From contig NZ_CP011125.1 of assembly GCF_000737325.1 (NCBI RefSeq), positions 8,246,001 through 8,310,000 on the forward strand: DNA of 64,000 nt, read 5' to 3'. Origin of the DNA: Sandaracinus amylolyticus. GTDB taxonomy: Bacteria > Myxococcota_A > Polyangia > Polyangiales > Sandaracinaceae. The notes under the pieces were generated by a model, which had not been told where the DNA came from, did no database searches, and saw only the letters and a list, made by a program, of their open reading frames with translations. Made by a program: the position numbers and the translations under genes. Shown here one piece after another: positions 26,772 through 35,141 of this stretch; position 1 is the stretch's first letter, and each line of letters begins with the position of its first letter.

Positions 26772-27527
26772 ATGCACGCGACCCAGCACGCGACGCCGTC
26801 GACCGAACGTCCCCGCAGCGCGCCCGCCGCGAAGCCCGCGCCCCCGGAAGATCCGCGAGAGCGCGAGGCCGCGCGCATCGCCCTCGAGGGCACGCCGCTC
26901 CAGCGCACCGCGATGGCGTACCGCGCGCTGCGCGCGCTGATCGCGGATCCCGACGACACCAAGCAGGTCTTCTACGTCGGCCTGCTCGTCAACCGCGGCA
27001 CGTACCCCACGTTCCTCGCGCGCTTCACCACCGACGACGAGGGCGCGCGCCTGCTCCGCGAGCGACCCGCGATCGATCGCTCGACGGTCGATTACGACGC
27101 GCTGCGCGCCATGCCCGCGAGCACGCTCGGCGGCGCGTACGTGCGCTTCCTCGACGCGAACGGGCTCGACCCCGACCTCTTCCAGTCGCCGCCCGGCCTG
27201 CCCGAGGTGCCCTCGTACATCGCGCAGCGCATGCGCCAGGTGCACGACCTCTGGCACGTGCTCACGGGCTACGACAGCGACGTCGCCGGCGAGGTCGCGC
27301 TGCAGGCCTTCACGTGGGGCAACACCGGGATGGCGAGCGCGGCCGCGGTCACGCTCGCCGCGGGCGTGCGCTTCTCGGTCACCGATCCGCGCATCGTGCG
27401 CATGGCCGCCGCGGGCTATCGCGACGGGCGTCGCGCGAAGTTCCTCGCGCCGATCCGCATCGAGGATCACTTCGCGCGCGAGCTCGACGAGCTGCGCGCC
27501 GAGTGGGGCATCCGCGCCGTGCGCTGA
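26772..27527 (+). CDS. Coq4-family protein
   Basis: 251 residues; the ATG follows CAGGAG by about 6 bases. The segment RMRQVHDLWHVLTGYDSDVAGEVALQAFTW carries the HDxxH-x(10)-E zinc motif of Coq4, which in mitochondria removes the C1 carboxylate during ubiquinone synthesis. Bacterial homologues are sometimes linked to quinone or terpenoid pathways, but the role here is inferred only. An Ala/Pro-rich N-terminal 35 residues are probably disordered. Expression is likely controlled by the divergent TetR regulator. Confidence 0.85.
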   Translation: MHATQHATPSTERPRSAPAAKPAPPEDPREREAARIALEGTPLQRTAMAYRALRALIADPDDTKQVFYVGLLVNRGTYPTFLARFTTDDEGARLLRERPAIDRSTVDYDALRAMPASTLGGAYVRFLDANGLDPDLFQSPPGLPEVPSYIAQRMRQVHDLWHVLTGYDSDVAGEVALQAFTWGNTGMASAAAVTLAAGVRFSVTDPRIVRMAAAGYRDGRRAKFLAPIRIEDHFARELDELRAEWGIRAVR

Positions 27528-27599
27528 TGCGTGAAGAATCCCGACGTCGTGCGGGTTGCCCTTGCACCTCCCGCCCCCGGGGGTGCATGCCATTCCTCG

Positions 27600-28844
27600 A
27601 TGACCCGCCGCTCCGACGACGATCATCCGCCCTCGCCGCCGCCGCACCACGGTGAGCTCGACGACCTCTTCGCGATCGTCGATCGCCTGCCCTTCTTCGG
27701 CTCGCTGAAGAAGGACCTCACCCACCTGCGCAAGCTGCTGTACGACCGCCGCACGCCGCGCGTGCTCGCGGTCGGCGCGCGCGGCAGCGGACGCACCAGC
27801 CTCGCGAACTCGCTGCTCCGCCTGCCCGCGCTGCCGCTCGGCGAGCACGCGGCATCGCCGCCCGACGCGTGGATCCGCATCGACGCGGGTGGTCGTCACC
27901 TCGACTGGCTCGAGGTCGCGAGCGGTCCGCTCGAGGGCGGACGCCTCGCGATGGTGCGCCGCGCGCTCGACGAGAGCGTGCCCGACGTGATCGTCGTCGC
28001 GGCGCGCGCCGACGCGCCCGAGACCGAAGGCGCGGCCGCGCGCGAGACGCTCGCGCAGATCCACACGATGCTCGCCGAGTCGAAGACGATCGGCGACGCG
28101 AAGGCCGCGCGCCCCGCGACGATCGGCGTGATCACCCACGTCGATCGCGTCACCGAGCCCGAGGCCGCCGAGTCGGGCGTGCGCTTCGCGACCGAGGATC
28201 TCGCGCGCCTCGACGCCGCCACGCTCGCGCTGAAGAAGCAGCTCGAGGCGGGCACGACCACGAAGATCACGCGCCCGATCCCGGTGCTCGCGGGCGGCGA
28301 GCTCGGCGGCCCCGATCAGCCGGTTCGATGGAACGTCGAGGAGGTCGCGGCCGCGATCCACGACGCGCTCGCCGACGAGGCGAAGGTCGAGGCAGTGCGC
28401 GCGCTCGCGGTGCCGGTCGAGATGCGCCGCGAGCTCGCGCGCACGATCGTGAACCACTGCGCCGCGGCCGCGGTGACCGTCGGGCTCATGCCGGTCCCGT
28501 TCTCCGACGCGGTGATCCTGCTCCCGCTGCAGGGCGTGATGGTCAGCGGCGTCGCGTACCTCGCGGGCCAGCCCTGGGATCGACGCGCCGCGCTCGAGTG
28601 GCTCGGCTCGGTCGGTGTGATGGGCGGCGCCGCGTTCGGGCTTCGCTGGGGCGCGCAGCAGCTCGTGAAGCTGATCCCCGGCGCGGGCACGCTCGTCTCG
28701 GGCAGCGTCGCGGGCGCGGGCACGCTCGCGATCGGTCGCAGCGCGGTCGCGTACTTCGTCGACGGGCCGGGCGCGCGCACGCCGCGGCTGCAGCTCCCCG
28801 CCGACGCCTCGACCCCCATCGAAACGCCCCCGCCGACCGAGTGA
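27600..28844 (+). CDS. YcjF/DUF697-like membrane-associated GTPase-like protein
   Basis: 414 residues. The P-loop is VGARGSGRTSLANSLL (about residues 57-72), with Arg in place of the invariant Lys. A GVITHVDRV segment may serve the NKxD function. From about residue 280 there is a DUF697-like part, with helical hydrophobic stretches (AAAVTVGLMPVPFSDAVILLPLQGVMVSGVAYLAG; GLRWGAQQLVKLIPGAGTLVSGSVAGAGTLAIGRSAVAYF). DUF697 proteins pair with dynamin- or Era-like GTPases at the membrane. ATG 27600 was chosen over an upstream GTG at 27531. Nucleotide binding is uncertain given the Lys change. Confidence 0.72.
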   Translation: MTRRSDDDHPPSPPPHHGELDDLFAIVDRLPFFGSLKKDLTHLRKLLYDRRTPRVLAVGARGSGRTSLANSLLRLPALPLGEHAASPPDAWIRIDAGGRHLDWLEVASGPLEGGRLAMVRRALDESVPDVIVVAARADAPETEGAAARETLAQIHTMLAESKTIGDAKAARPATIGVITHVDRVTEPEAAESGVRFATEDLARLDAATLALKKQLEAGTTTKITRPIPVLAGGELGGPDQPVRWNVEEVAAAIHDALADEAKVEAVRALAVPVEMRRELARTIVNHCAAAAVTVGLMPVPFSDAVILLPLQGVMVSGVAYLAGQPWDRRAALEWLGSVGVMGGAAFGLRWGAQQLVKLIPGAGTLVSGSVAGAGTLAIGRSAVAYFVDGPGARTPRLQLPADASTPIETPPPTE

Positions 28845-28874
28845 CCATCTGTTAGATTGCTCGGTCGGGAAACG

Positions 28875-29330
28875 ATGCTGTCCGCCGAGCTCGTCGACGT
28901 TCTCGAGAGCGGTCCCTCGATGCTGATCGCGACGCGCGACGCGCAGCGCATGCCCGAGTGCACGCGCGCCGTCGGCGTCGTCGTCCGGGGCCCGGCGCGC
29001 GTCACGATCTTCGTCCCGCGCGCGGTCGGCGCGCGCGCCGTCGCGAACCTCGCTGTCGAGCCGCGCATCGCGCTCACGTTCTCGCGCCCCCACGATCACC
29101 GCACCTACCAGCTCAAGGGCACGACGACCGCGGTGCGCGACGCGAGCGACGACGAGCGCGCGATCGTCGAGTCCTATCGCGCGTCGTTCGCGGTCGCGCT
29201 CGACGTGGTCGGCATCCCGCGCCGCGTCACGATGCGCGTGTCCACCTGGCCCGCCGTCGCCATCGATCTCGACGTGACCGACGTCTTCGAGCAGACGCCC
29301 GGTCCCGCCGCGGGAGCGCGCCTCTCGTGA
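28875..29330 (+). CDS. Pyridoxamine 5'-phosphate oxidase-like (split-barrel) protein
   Basis: 151 residues from ATG 28875 (GGGAA just upstream; TTG 28857 is possible). A flavin-reductase-type split barrel is suggested by SMLIATRDAQRMPECTRAVGVVVRGPARVTIFVP and PRIALTFSRPHDHRTYQLKGTT, the usual F420/FMN-binding strands. Residues decisive for cofactor choice are not clear. The stop overlaps the next start by 4 bases, so it is coupled to the GAF-domain regulator, which begins with a related fold. Confidence 0.75.
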   Translation: MLSAELVDVLESGPSMLIATRDAQRMPECTRAVGVVVRGPARVTIFVPRAVGARAVANLAVEPRIALTFSRPHDHRTYQLKGTTTAVRDASDDERAIVESYRASFAVALDVVGIPRRVTMRVSTWPAVAIDLDVTDVFEQTPGPAAGARLS

Positions 29331-30742
29331 AGCTCGCGGTCCCGCTCGAGCGCCTCTCGCGCTGCTTCCAGGGGATCGTGCCCGGCGCGATCGCGACCTG
29401 CGACGCCGACGGTCTGCCCAACGTCAGCTACGTGAGCCACGTGCAGGTCGTCGACGATCGCCACGTCGCGCTCTCCTGCCAGTTCTTCAACAAGACGCGG
29501 CGCAACCTCGATCAGAGCCCGCTCGCGTGCGTGCAGATCGTCGACCCGCTCACGCTGCAGGCCTACCAGATGCGCCTGCGCTTCCTGCGCAGCGAGCGCG
29601 ACGGCGCGCTCTTCGAGTCGATGTCGGCGCGCCTCGACGCGATCGCCTCGCACACCGGGATGAAGGGCGTCTTCAAGCTGCTCTCGTCCGACGTGTTCGA
29701 GGTGCTCGAGATCGAAGTGCTCGCGGACTTCCTCACCGGCGCCGAGCCGAGCATCACCGGGCACGACGAGCCGATGGCGATCCCCGGCCCGGCGAGCGAG
29801 CTGCGCGCGCTGCAGACCGTCTCGGCGCGCATCAACCGCGCGTGTGATCTCGAGGCGCTCCTCGCGTCGACGCTCGCCGCGCTCGAGGAGCTCTTCGGGT
29901 TCGGCCACGCGATGGTCCTCGTGCCCGACGGCAGCGGGAAGCGCCTCGTCACGATCGCGAGCCACGGCTACGGCGACGGAGGCATCGGCGCCGAGGTCGC
30001 GATCGGCGACGGCCTCGTCGGCACCGTCGCCGAGGAGCGGCGCGTGCTCGCCGTCGCGGGCATCGACGCGGGCCTGCGCTACGGCCGCGCGATCCGCGAC
30101 GCGACCCGGCGCGCGCCTTCGCAGGCCAACGTGCGCCCCGAGATCCCGCTGCCCGGCCTGCCCGACGCGCGCAGCCAGCTCGGCCTGCCGCTGCTGGTCG
30201 AGGATCGCCTGCTCGGCGTGCTCGCGATCGAGAGCCGCGATCCCGCCGCGTTCGAGCCGTGGCACGAGGCGTTCCTCCAGGTCCTCGCGAACCAGATCGC
30301 GAGCCGCATGGACCACCTCGCGGAGCACGAGGACGACGAGGACGACGACGAGAGCCCGAGCGCGCGTCGTCCCGATCCCGATCGCATCCGCATCTCGCTG
30401 CCCGGCGGAGACCGCACCCGCGTCTTCTGCTTCTACAAGAACGACGACGCGGTGTTCGTCGACGGCGAGTACCTCATCCGCAACGTGCCCGGGAAGATCC
30501 TCTGGAAGCTGCTCAACGCCCACGCGCGCGAGCGGCGCACCGAGTACTCGAACCGCGAGCTGCGCCTCGATCCCTGGCTCGGCCTGCCGGCGATCAAGGA
30601 CAACCTCGAGAGCCGGCTCATCCTGCTGCGCAAGCGCCTCGAGCAGAAGTGCCCCGAGGTCCGCATCGTGCCGACGCGCCGCGGTCGCTTCGCGCTCGAG
30701 CTCGAGTGCGCCGTCGAGCTCGTGGAGCGCGAGACCGCGTAG
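29327..30742 (+). CDS. PNPOx-like plus GAF domain protein with C-terminal winged-helix-like region
   Basis: 471 residues from GTG 29327. Residues 10-125 are a PNPOx-like split barrel (GIVPGAIATCDADGLPNVSYVSHVQVVDDRHVALSCQFFNKTRRN). Residues about 165-325 are a GAF sensor (NRACDLEALLASTLAALEELFGFGHAMVLV, QLGLPLLVEDRLLGVLAIESRDP). After an Asp/Glu-rich linker, residues about 350-470 (YLIRNVPGKILWKLLNAHARERRTEYSNRELRLD, LESRLILLRKRLEQ) look like a winged-helix output. It is probably a cytoplasmic redox- or ligand-responsive regulator, coupled to the small PNPOx protein upstream. Confidence 0.72.
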   Translation: MKLAVPLERLSRCFQGIVPGAIATCDADGLPNVSYVSHVQVVDDRHVALSCQFFNKTRRNLDQSPLACVQIVDPLTLQAYQMRLRFLRSERDGALFESMSARLDAIASHTGMKGVFKLLSSDVFEVLEIEVLADFLTGAEPSITGHDEPMAIPGPASELRALQTVSARINRACDLEALLASTLAALEELFGFGHAMVLVPDGSGKRLVTIASHGYGDGGIGAEVAIGDGLVGTVAEERRVLAVAGIDAGLRYGRAIRDATRRAPSQANVRPEIPLPGLPDARSQLGLPLLVEDRLLGVLAIESRDPAAFEPWHEAFLQVLANQIASRMDHLAEHEDDEDDDESPSARRPDPDRIRISLPGGDRTRVFCFYKNDDAVFVDGEYLIRNVPGKILWKLLNAHARERRTEYSNRELRLDPWLGLPAIKDNLESRLILLRKRLEQKCPEVRIVPTRRGRFALELECAVELVERETA

Positions 30743-30746
30743 CGTC

Positions 30747-30914
30747 CGCGTCGCCTGCGCCGGGCGGCCTCGTCGCCTACGGCAGGCGGTGACCTCGCCT
30801 GCGCCAGGCGAGGTCCCGGCATCGGTGATGCGATGTGGTCGCCTTCGCGATGCGAAGCGGTCGCCTGGTGAAGGCGAGATCTCCGTATCCGAGTACGGAC
30901 GTTGCGAATGACCA
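30747..30914 (+). repeat. Tandem array of short hairpins after the GAF gene
   Basis: Several stem-loops follow each other. GACCTCGCCTG-CGC-CAGGCGAGGTC (30791-30815) is a perfect 11-bp stem. GCATC-GGT-GATGC is at 30819-30831, CTTCGC-GAT-GCGAAG at 30843-30857, and weaker GCCT/AGGC stems lie at 30750-30790. The repeated words gtcgcct and gcggtc suggest duplication of one unit. Roles as terminator or structured repeat are both possible; no coding was seen. Confidence 0.5.
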
Positions 30915-30977
30915 ATGTTTTCCGTCAGTTTCCCTGCTGCGATCGTGTGGGATCGCGCTCGAACCGACGGAGATCAC

Positions 30978-31457
30978 GTGGCGACCAAGAAGAACACCAA
31001 GAAGGTCGGCAAGAAGTCAGCGAAGAAGGTTGCGAAGAAGCGCGCGAAGCCTGCGCCGATCGCGCTCACACCCGCGGAGCGCTCGCGAAAGCTCCGACCG
31101 CGGCGCGATTACCGCGAGCTGATCGAGACGTTCCTGCGCGTGTGGGAGGAGAACCCGAGCGTTCGCCTCACCGGGCTCACGCGCGCGCAGCTGCGGCGCG
31201 CACTCGGACTCGCGATCAAGGCCGCGGACAAGGAGGACGCGCTGCGCCGCGAGGCCGACACGAAGCTCCGCGTGCTGATGGATGCGCGGCTCGTCGCCGA
31301 GGACGACCTGTGGCGCAAGCTGCTCGACGCGAACGCGCTGGTGCGCGCGCAGTCGCGCGTCGATCCGCGCCTGGCCGAGGCGTTCGCGTTCCTCTCGGAC
31401 GCGCTTCGCCCCGAGTCGCGTGAGCGCGACGACGCCGAGGAGCCGGCGGCGGGTTAA
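30978..31457 (+). CDS. Lys-rich hypothetical protein
   Basis: 159 residues from GTG 30978, with GGAG 6 bases upstream. The first 30 residues are a basic tail (ATKKNTKKVGKKSAKKVAKK) like histone-H1-type bacterial proteins. The remainder is helical and charged (DYRELIETFLRVWEENPSVRLTGLTRAQLRRALGLAIKAADKEDALRREADTK). DNA or RNA binding is plausible but inferred. A palindromic repeat array starts three bases after its stop codon. Confidence 0.65.
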   Translation: MATKKNTKKVGKKSAKKVAKKRAKPAPIALTPAERSRKLRPRRDYRELIETFLRVWEENPSVRLTGLTRAQLRRALGLAIKAADKEDALRREADTKLRVLMDARLVAEDDLWRKLLDANALVRAQSRVDPRLAEAFAFLSDALRPESRERDDAEEPAAG

Positions 31458-31460
31458 CCC

Positions 31461-31612
31461 TGCGGGAGTGCTCGTCCCGCCGATCCCGAACGGGGGCGCG
31501 CGAAGCGCGCGGACGGTAGGAGCGGCGGGCGAGCGTTTGCGGGAGTGCTCGTCCCGCCGATCCCGAACGGGAGCGCGCGAAGCGCGCGGACGGTAGGAGC
31601 GGCGGGACGAGC
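31461..31612 (+). repeat. Palindromic dispersed repeat, locus A (two copies)
   Basis: Two direct copies with a 77-base period (31461-31537 and 31538-31612). Copy two is bounded by a perfect 13-bp inverted pair, GCTCGTCCCGCCG (31547-31559) and its complement (31600-31612), with an inner GCGCGC-GAA-GCGCGC hairpin. The same family occurs at 38901-39179. In both loci the array starts at the stop codon of the preceding gene and in the same orientation relative to it. Confidence 0.8.
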
Positions 31613-31722
31613 CGATGTTCTTCGGGTTAGCGGACACGTCGCGTCGATCGCCCACTTGGCACACGCGGAACCTCGCGGACGTGGGCAGGTGTGGGCCGCG
31701 CTCGTGGTAGAACCGTGGGCCG

Positions 31723-32730
31723 ATGGCGTCCCCGGCGACCATGCCTCCTCCCGCGATCGACGCGACCTCGCTGTACCCGGTCGCCGACATCCTGCTCGGC
31801 GCAGTGCACGCCGACACGCGCTTCTGCGATCGCGAGCGCGACGCGGTGCGACGTTGCCTGCTCGACCTGCTCGGCACGCGCGTGCTGCCAGTCGAGCTCG
31901 AGCAGCGGCTGCGCGACTTCGACGCGAGCCGCTTCGACCTCGAGTCCGCGGTGCACGCGTACTCGGCGGACCCGCCGATCAAGCGCCGCGCGCTGCTCGC
32001 GATGGCGCGTCACGTGTGCGAGGCCGACGGCGCGTACGACCTCAGCGAGGACGCGTACCTGATGGCGCTCGCGATCGCGCTCTCCCTCGACGATCAGGCG
32101 ATGCGCGGCCTCCTGCTCGGCTCGCCGTTCGATCGTCCGTGGGCCGAGCGGCTCAAGCGCCTCGAGGACATCGTGCTCGGCGCGGTGTTCCTCGCGGTGA
32201 GCGCCCCCGTGATGCTCGCGTGCGCGATCGGCGTGAAGCTCACGAGCAAGGGCCCGGCGCTCTTCAAGCAGCGCCGCTACGGGCTCAACGGCAAGGAGTT
32301 CTTCGTCTACAAGTTCCGCAGCATGACGGTCGCGGAGGACGGCGCGAAGGTCACGCAGGCGACGAAGAACGACGCGCGCGTCACGAAGCTCGGCGCGTTC
32401 CTGCGCCGCAGCTCGCTCGACGAGCTGCCGCAGTTCCTCAACGTGCTCAAGGGCGACATGTCGATCGTCGGGCCGCGCCCCCACGCGATCGCCCACAACG
32501 AGCACTACAAGAAGCTGATCGACGAGTACATGCTGCGGCACAAGGTGAAGCCCGGCATCACCGGCTGGGCCCAGGTCAACGGCTGGCGCGGCGAGACGGA
32601 CACGCTCGACAAGATGCTCTCGCGCGTCGAGCACGACCTCTATTACATCCAGCACTGGAGCGTCCTCTTCGACATCGAGATCGTGCTGCGCACGGTCTTC
32701 GGCTCCGCGGTGAGGGAGAACGCGTACTGA
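31723..32730 (+). CDS. TerB-like domain fused to bacterial sugar transferase (WcaJ/undecaprenyl-phosphate type)
   Basis: 335 residues. Residues 15-125 form a TerB-like helical domain (VADILLGAVHADTRFCDRERDAVRRCLL, ARHVCEADGAYDLSEDAYLMALAIAL). Residues 140-335 are a polyprenyl-phosphate glycosyl-1-phosphate transferase: one membrane segment (LEDIVLGAVFLAVSAPVMLACAIGVKL), KQRRYGLNGKEFFVYKFRSM, RRSSLDELPQFLNVLKGDMSIVGPRPH and VKPGITGWAQVNGWRGET. These start exopolysaccharide repeat units by loading sugar-phosphate on undecaprenyl phosphate at the inner membrane. The fusion is unusual. The stop overlaps the kinase start by one base. Confidence 0.9.
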   Translation: MASPATMPPPAIDATSLYPVADILLGAVHADTRFCDRERDAVRRCLLDLLGTRVLPVELEQRLRDFDASRFDLESAVHAYSADPPIKRRALLAMARHVCEADGAYDLSEDAYLMALAIALSLDDQAMRGLLLGSPFDRPWAERLKRLEDIVLGAVFLAVSAPVMLACAIGVKLTSKGPALFKQRRYGLNGKEFFVYKFRSMTVAEDGAKVTQATKNDARVTKLGAFLRRSSLDELPQFLNVLKGDMSIVGPRPHAIAHNEHYKKLIDEYMLRHKVKPGITGWAQVNGWRGETDTLDKMLSRVEHDLYYIQHWSVLFDIEIVLRTVFGSAVRENAY

Positions 32731-34805
32731 TGTCCGCGCCGACGACCAGCACGCAGCGCGGTGCCACCGAGGCGCATGACGCCGAGGCGTCGAAGCTGGT
32801 CACGTTCGGCAAGTACCTGCTGCTCGACAAGATCGCGACCGGCGGCATGGCCGAGGTGTGGCTCGGCAAGACGGTGCAGGACGAGAGCGTCTCGGACCTG
32901 CTCGCGATCAAGCGCCTGCTGCCGCGCTTCTCCGACGACGAAGAGTTCCTGCACATGTTCGTCGACGAGGCGCGCATCGCGGGCCAGCTCGAGCACCCGG
33001 GGATCGTACAGATCCACGAGCTCGGCAAGGTCGGCAGCTCGCTCTACATCGCGATGGAGTTCGTGTGGGGCCGCGACCTGCTCGGCATCCTGCGGCGGCT
33101 GCGCGAGCTCTCGCTGCCGATGGAGCCCACGACGATCGCGTACGTCGGCGCGCGCATGTGCGAGGCGCTGCACTTCGCGCACACCGCGAAGGGCAAGGAC
33201 GGCAAGCCGCTCAACGTCGTGCACCGCGACGTCTCGCCGCAGAACGTGCTCGTCAGCTTCGACGGCAAGGTGAAGCTGATCGACTTCGGCATCGCGAAGG
33301 CCGCGTCGCGCAGCACGAAGACCCAGGCCGGCACGCTCAAGGGCAAGGTCGGCTACATGAGCCCGGAGCAGGTGCGCGGCGCGCCGATGGACGCGCGCAG
33401 CGATCAGTTCGCCGCGGGCACGTGCCTCTACGAGATGATCACGGGGCGCCCGCTCTTCTCGCGCGCCAACAACTTCGAGGCGATGGAGCTCGTGCGCGAG
33501 GCCGACGTGCCGCCGCTCGAGGAGGCCGCGCCCGGCACGCCCGCGAAGCTCGTCGAGATCGTGATGCGCGCGCTCAGCAAGCGCGCCGACGATCGATACG
33601 AGAGCGCGCACGAGATGCAGAAGGCGCTCACGCTGTTCCTCGCGGAGGCGGCGCCGGGCTACGAGCGCTTCACGCTGACGACGTGGCTGCGCGGCATCTT
33701 CCGCGACGAGATGGCGGAGGAGAAGGCGCGCCTCGACGTGCTCGATCTGATCGGGCGCCGTCCGAGCGTGCAGCCCGAAGCGAAGCGCAAGCGCACCAAC
33801 TCGAGCACGCGCCTCGAGATCGGCGCGCACGATCTCTTCGACGACGACGAGGACGCCGAGACGCAGATCTTCGAGGGCTCGCCGCTCGCGAAGCTCGAGA
33901 TCGAGGTGCGCCCGGTCGGCCCCTACGAGGTGTTCTTCCAGCGCGACGGCGCCGACGAGGGCGCGAAGCCGAGCAGTGGGTCGCACGTGCGGCCGCTCAA
34001 GGCGACGTTCCGCCCGGGCCGCACCCAGGCCGCGGAGAGCTGGCGCCCGCCGCGCACCGATCTCGCGGAGCTTGGCCCCTATCGCAAGCCCAAGGAGCGC
34101 GAGGTCGGGCGCGACACCGATCCGAATCCGTCGGCCGAGAAGGGCCCTGCGACGTCGCCTCCGCCCGGCAGCGAGAGCGAGCCGAGCGTGATGGTCGCCG
34201 ACGAGCTGCGCACGACGATGCGCGACCCCGACTCGAACGAGAAGGTGCTCTCGACGATCCCGATCGATCCCGAGCACCTCTCGCTCGATCCCGCGGAGAT
34301 CAACTCGCAGGTGATCCGCGCGCTGCTGCCGACGGGGAAGACCGATCCCGCGCAGAGGAAGGCGCAGCAGGCGGCGTCGCGCGAGCCGACCGGGCCGCAC
34401 CGCGCGTCCTCGGAGAACCGGCGCGATCCCACGACGCGCCGGCGCATCCTCGCGGAGCAGAGCGCGCCGCGGCGGCGCCGCAGCGACGTCGTCTTCTTCG
34501 CGATCGCTGCGTTCTTCATGCTCGTGGTGGGCGCGGGCGCGACGTACTGGTGGCTCGCGGGCGCGGCGACGTCGTCGATCGAGGTGCGCACCGCGCCGAT
34601 GACGAGCGGCGCGGTGCTGATCGACGGAGTGTCGCGAGGCCGCGTCCCGCTGCGCGTCGAGGGGCTCTCGCCGGGGCGACACACGGTGACGATCGTCGCC
34701 GACGGATACGAGCCCACGGTGCGCGAGGTGCAGCTCGCGCCGCGCGCGAGCGCGATCCTGGAGCTTCCGATGCAGCGCGCGAGCGGAGCTGCCGCGACCG
34801 AGTGA
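32730..34805 (+). CDS. Serine/threonine protein kinase with C-terminal PEGA domain
   Basis: 691 residues. The kinase domain (about 25-300) has the glycine loop IATGGMAEVWLGK, Lys61 in LAIKRLL, HRDVSPQN (His165) and DFGIAKAAS (Asp185). A long Pro/acidic linker (300-585) precedes one transmembrane helix (VVFFAIAAFFMLVVGAGATYW, about 587-607). An external PEGA domain follows (IEVRTAPMTSGAVLIDGVSRGRVPLRVEGLSPGRHTVTIVADGYE). This is a typical myxobacterial membrane kinase, sensing outside and phosphorylating inside. ATG 32730 overlaps the sugar-transferase stop, so the kinase may regulate polysaccharide synthesis (inference). Confidence 0.95.
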   Translation: MSAPTTSTQRGATEAHDAEASKLVTFGKYLLLDKIATGGMAEVWLGKTVQDESVSDLLAIKRLLPRFSDDEEFLHMFVDEARIAGQLEHPGIVQIHELGKVGSSLYIAMEFVWGRDLLGILRRLRELSLPMEPTTIAYVGARMCEALHFAHTAKGKDGKPLNVVHRDVSPQNVLVSFDGKVKLIDFGIAKAASRSTKTQAGTLKGKVGYMSPEQVRGAPMDARSDQFAAGTCLYEMITGRPLFSRANNFEAMELVREADVPPLEEAAPGTPAKLVEIVMRALSKRADDRYESAHEMQKALTLFLAEAAPGYERFTLTTWLRGIFRDEMAEEKARLDVLDLIGRRPSVQPEAKRKRTNSSTRLEIGAHDLFDDDEDAETQIFEGSPLAKLEIEVRPVGPYEVFFQRDGADEGAKPSSGSHVRPLKATFRPGRTQAAESWRPPRTDLAELGPYRKPKEREVGRDTDPNPSAEKGPATSPPPGSESEPSVMVADELRTTMRDPDSNEKVLSTIPIDPEHLSLDPAEINSQVIRALLPTGKTDPAQRKAQQAASREPTGPHRASSENRRDPTTRRRILAEQSAPRRRRSDVVFFAIAAFFMLVVGAGATYWWLAGAATSSIEVRTAPMTSGAVLIDGVSRGRVPLRVEGLSPGRHTVTIVADGYEPTVREVQLAPRASAILELPMQRASGAAATE

Positions 34806-34892
34806 CGCGAGCGTGGCGCTCGGCCACGCCATGCTCGCCGGCGACGCCCAGGGCCTCGCGCCTGGAACACACGATGCAGAGCGCGAGTCGTG

Positions 34893-35141
34893 ATGCTCAC
34901 GACTTCGTTGCTGGTGTATCTGGCGCTGACGTTCTCGCTCGCGAGCTCGATCGTGCTGTGGGTCGCGATGATCGGCGTCGCAGTGCGCCGCGCGCGCACC
35001 AGCGAGATGCATCCCGGCCTCTCGGTCGTGCCCCCGCTCGCGGCGGTCGCGGCGTGGCGCGGCGGTGAGCGCGAGCTCGCGCTCGGGTTCGCCGCGGTCT
35101 CGATCGTCTATCTCGTGCTCCTGATCGCGGCGCACGCATGA
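34893..35141 (+). CDS. Small two-to-three-helix membrane protein
   Basis: 82 residues from ATG 34893 (GTG directly before it is the alternative). Hydrophobic segments are at about 5-28 and 60-80, with a basic loop RRARTSEMHPG and a PPLAAVAAWRGGE segment between. No family is recognised. It overlaps the next gene by 4 bases (ATGA), which suggests joint function with the di-iron-oxidase-like protein. Confidence 0.6.
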   Translation: MLTTSLLVYLALTFSLASSIVLWVAMIGVAVRRARTSEMHPGLSVVPPLAAVAAWRGGERELALGFAAVSIVYLVLLIAAHA

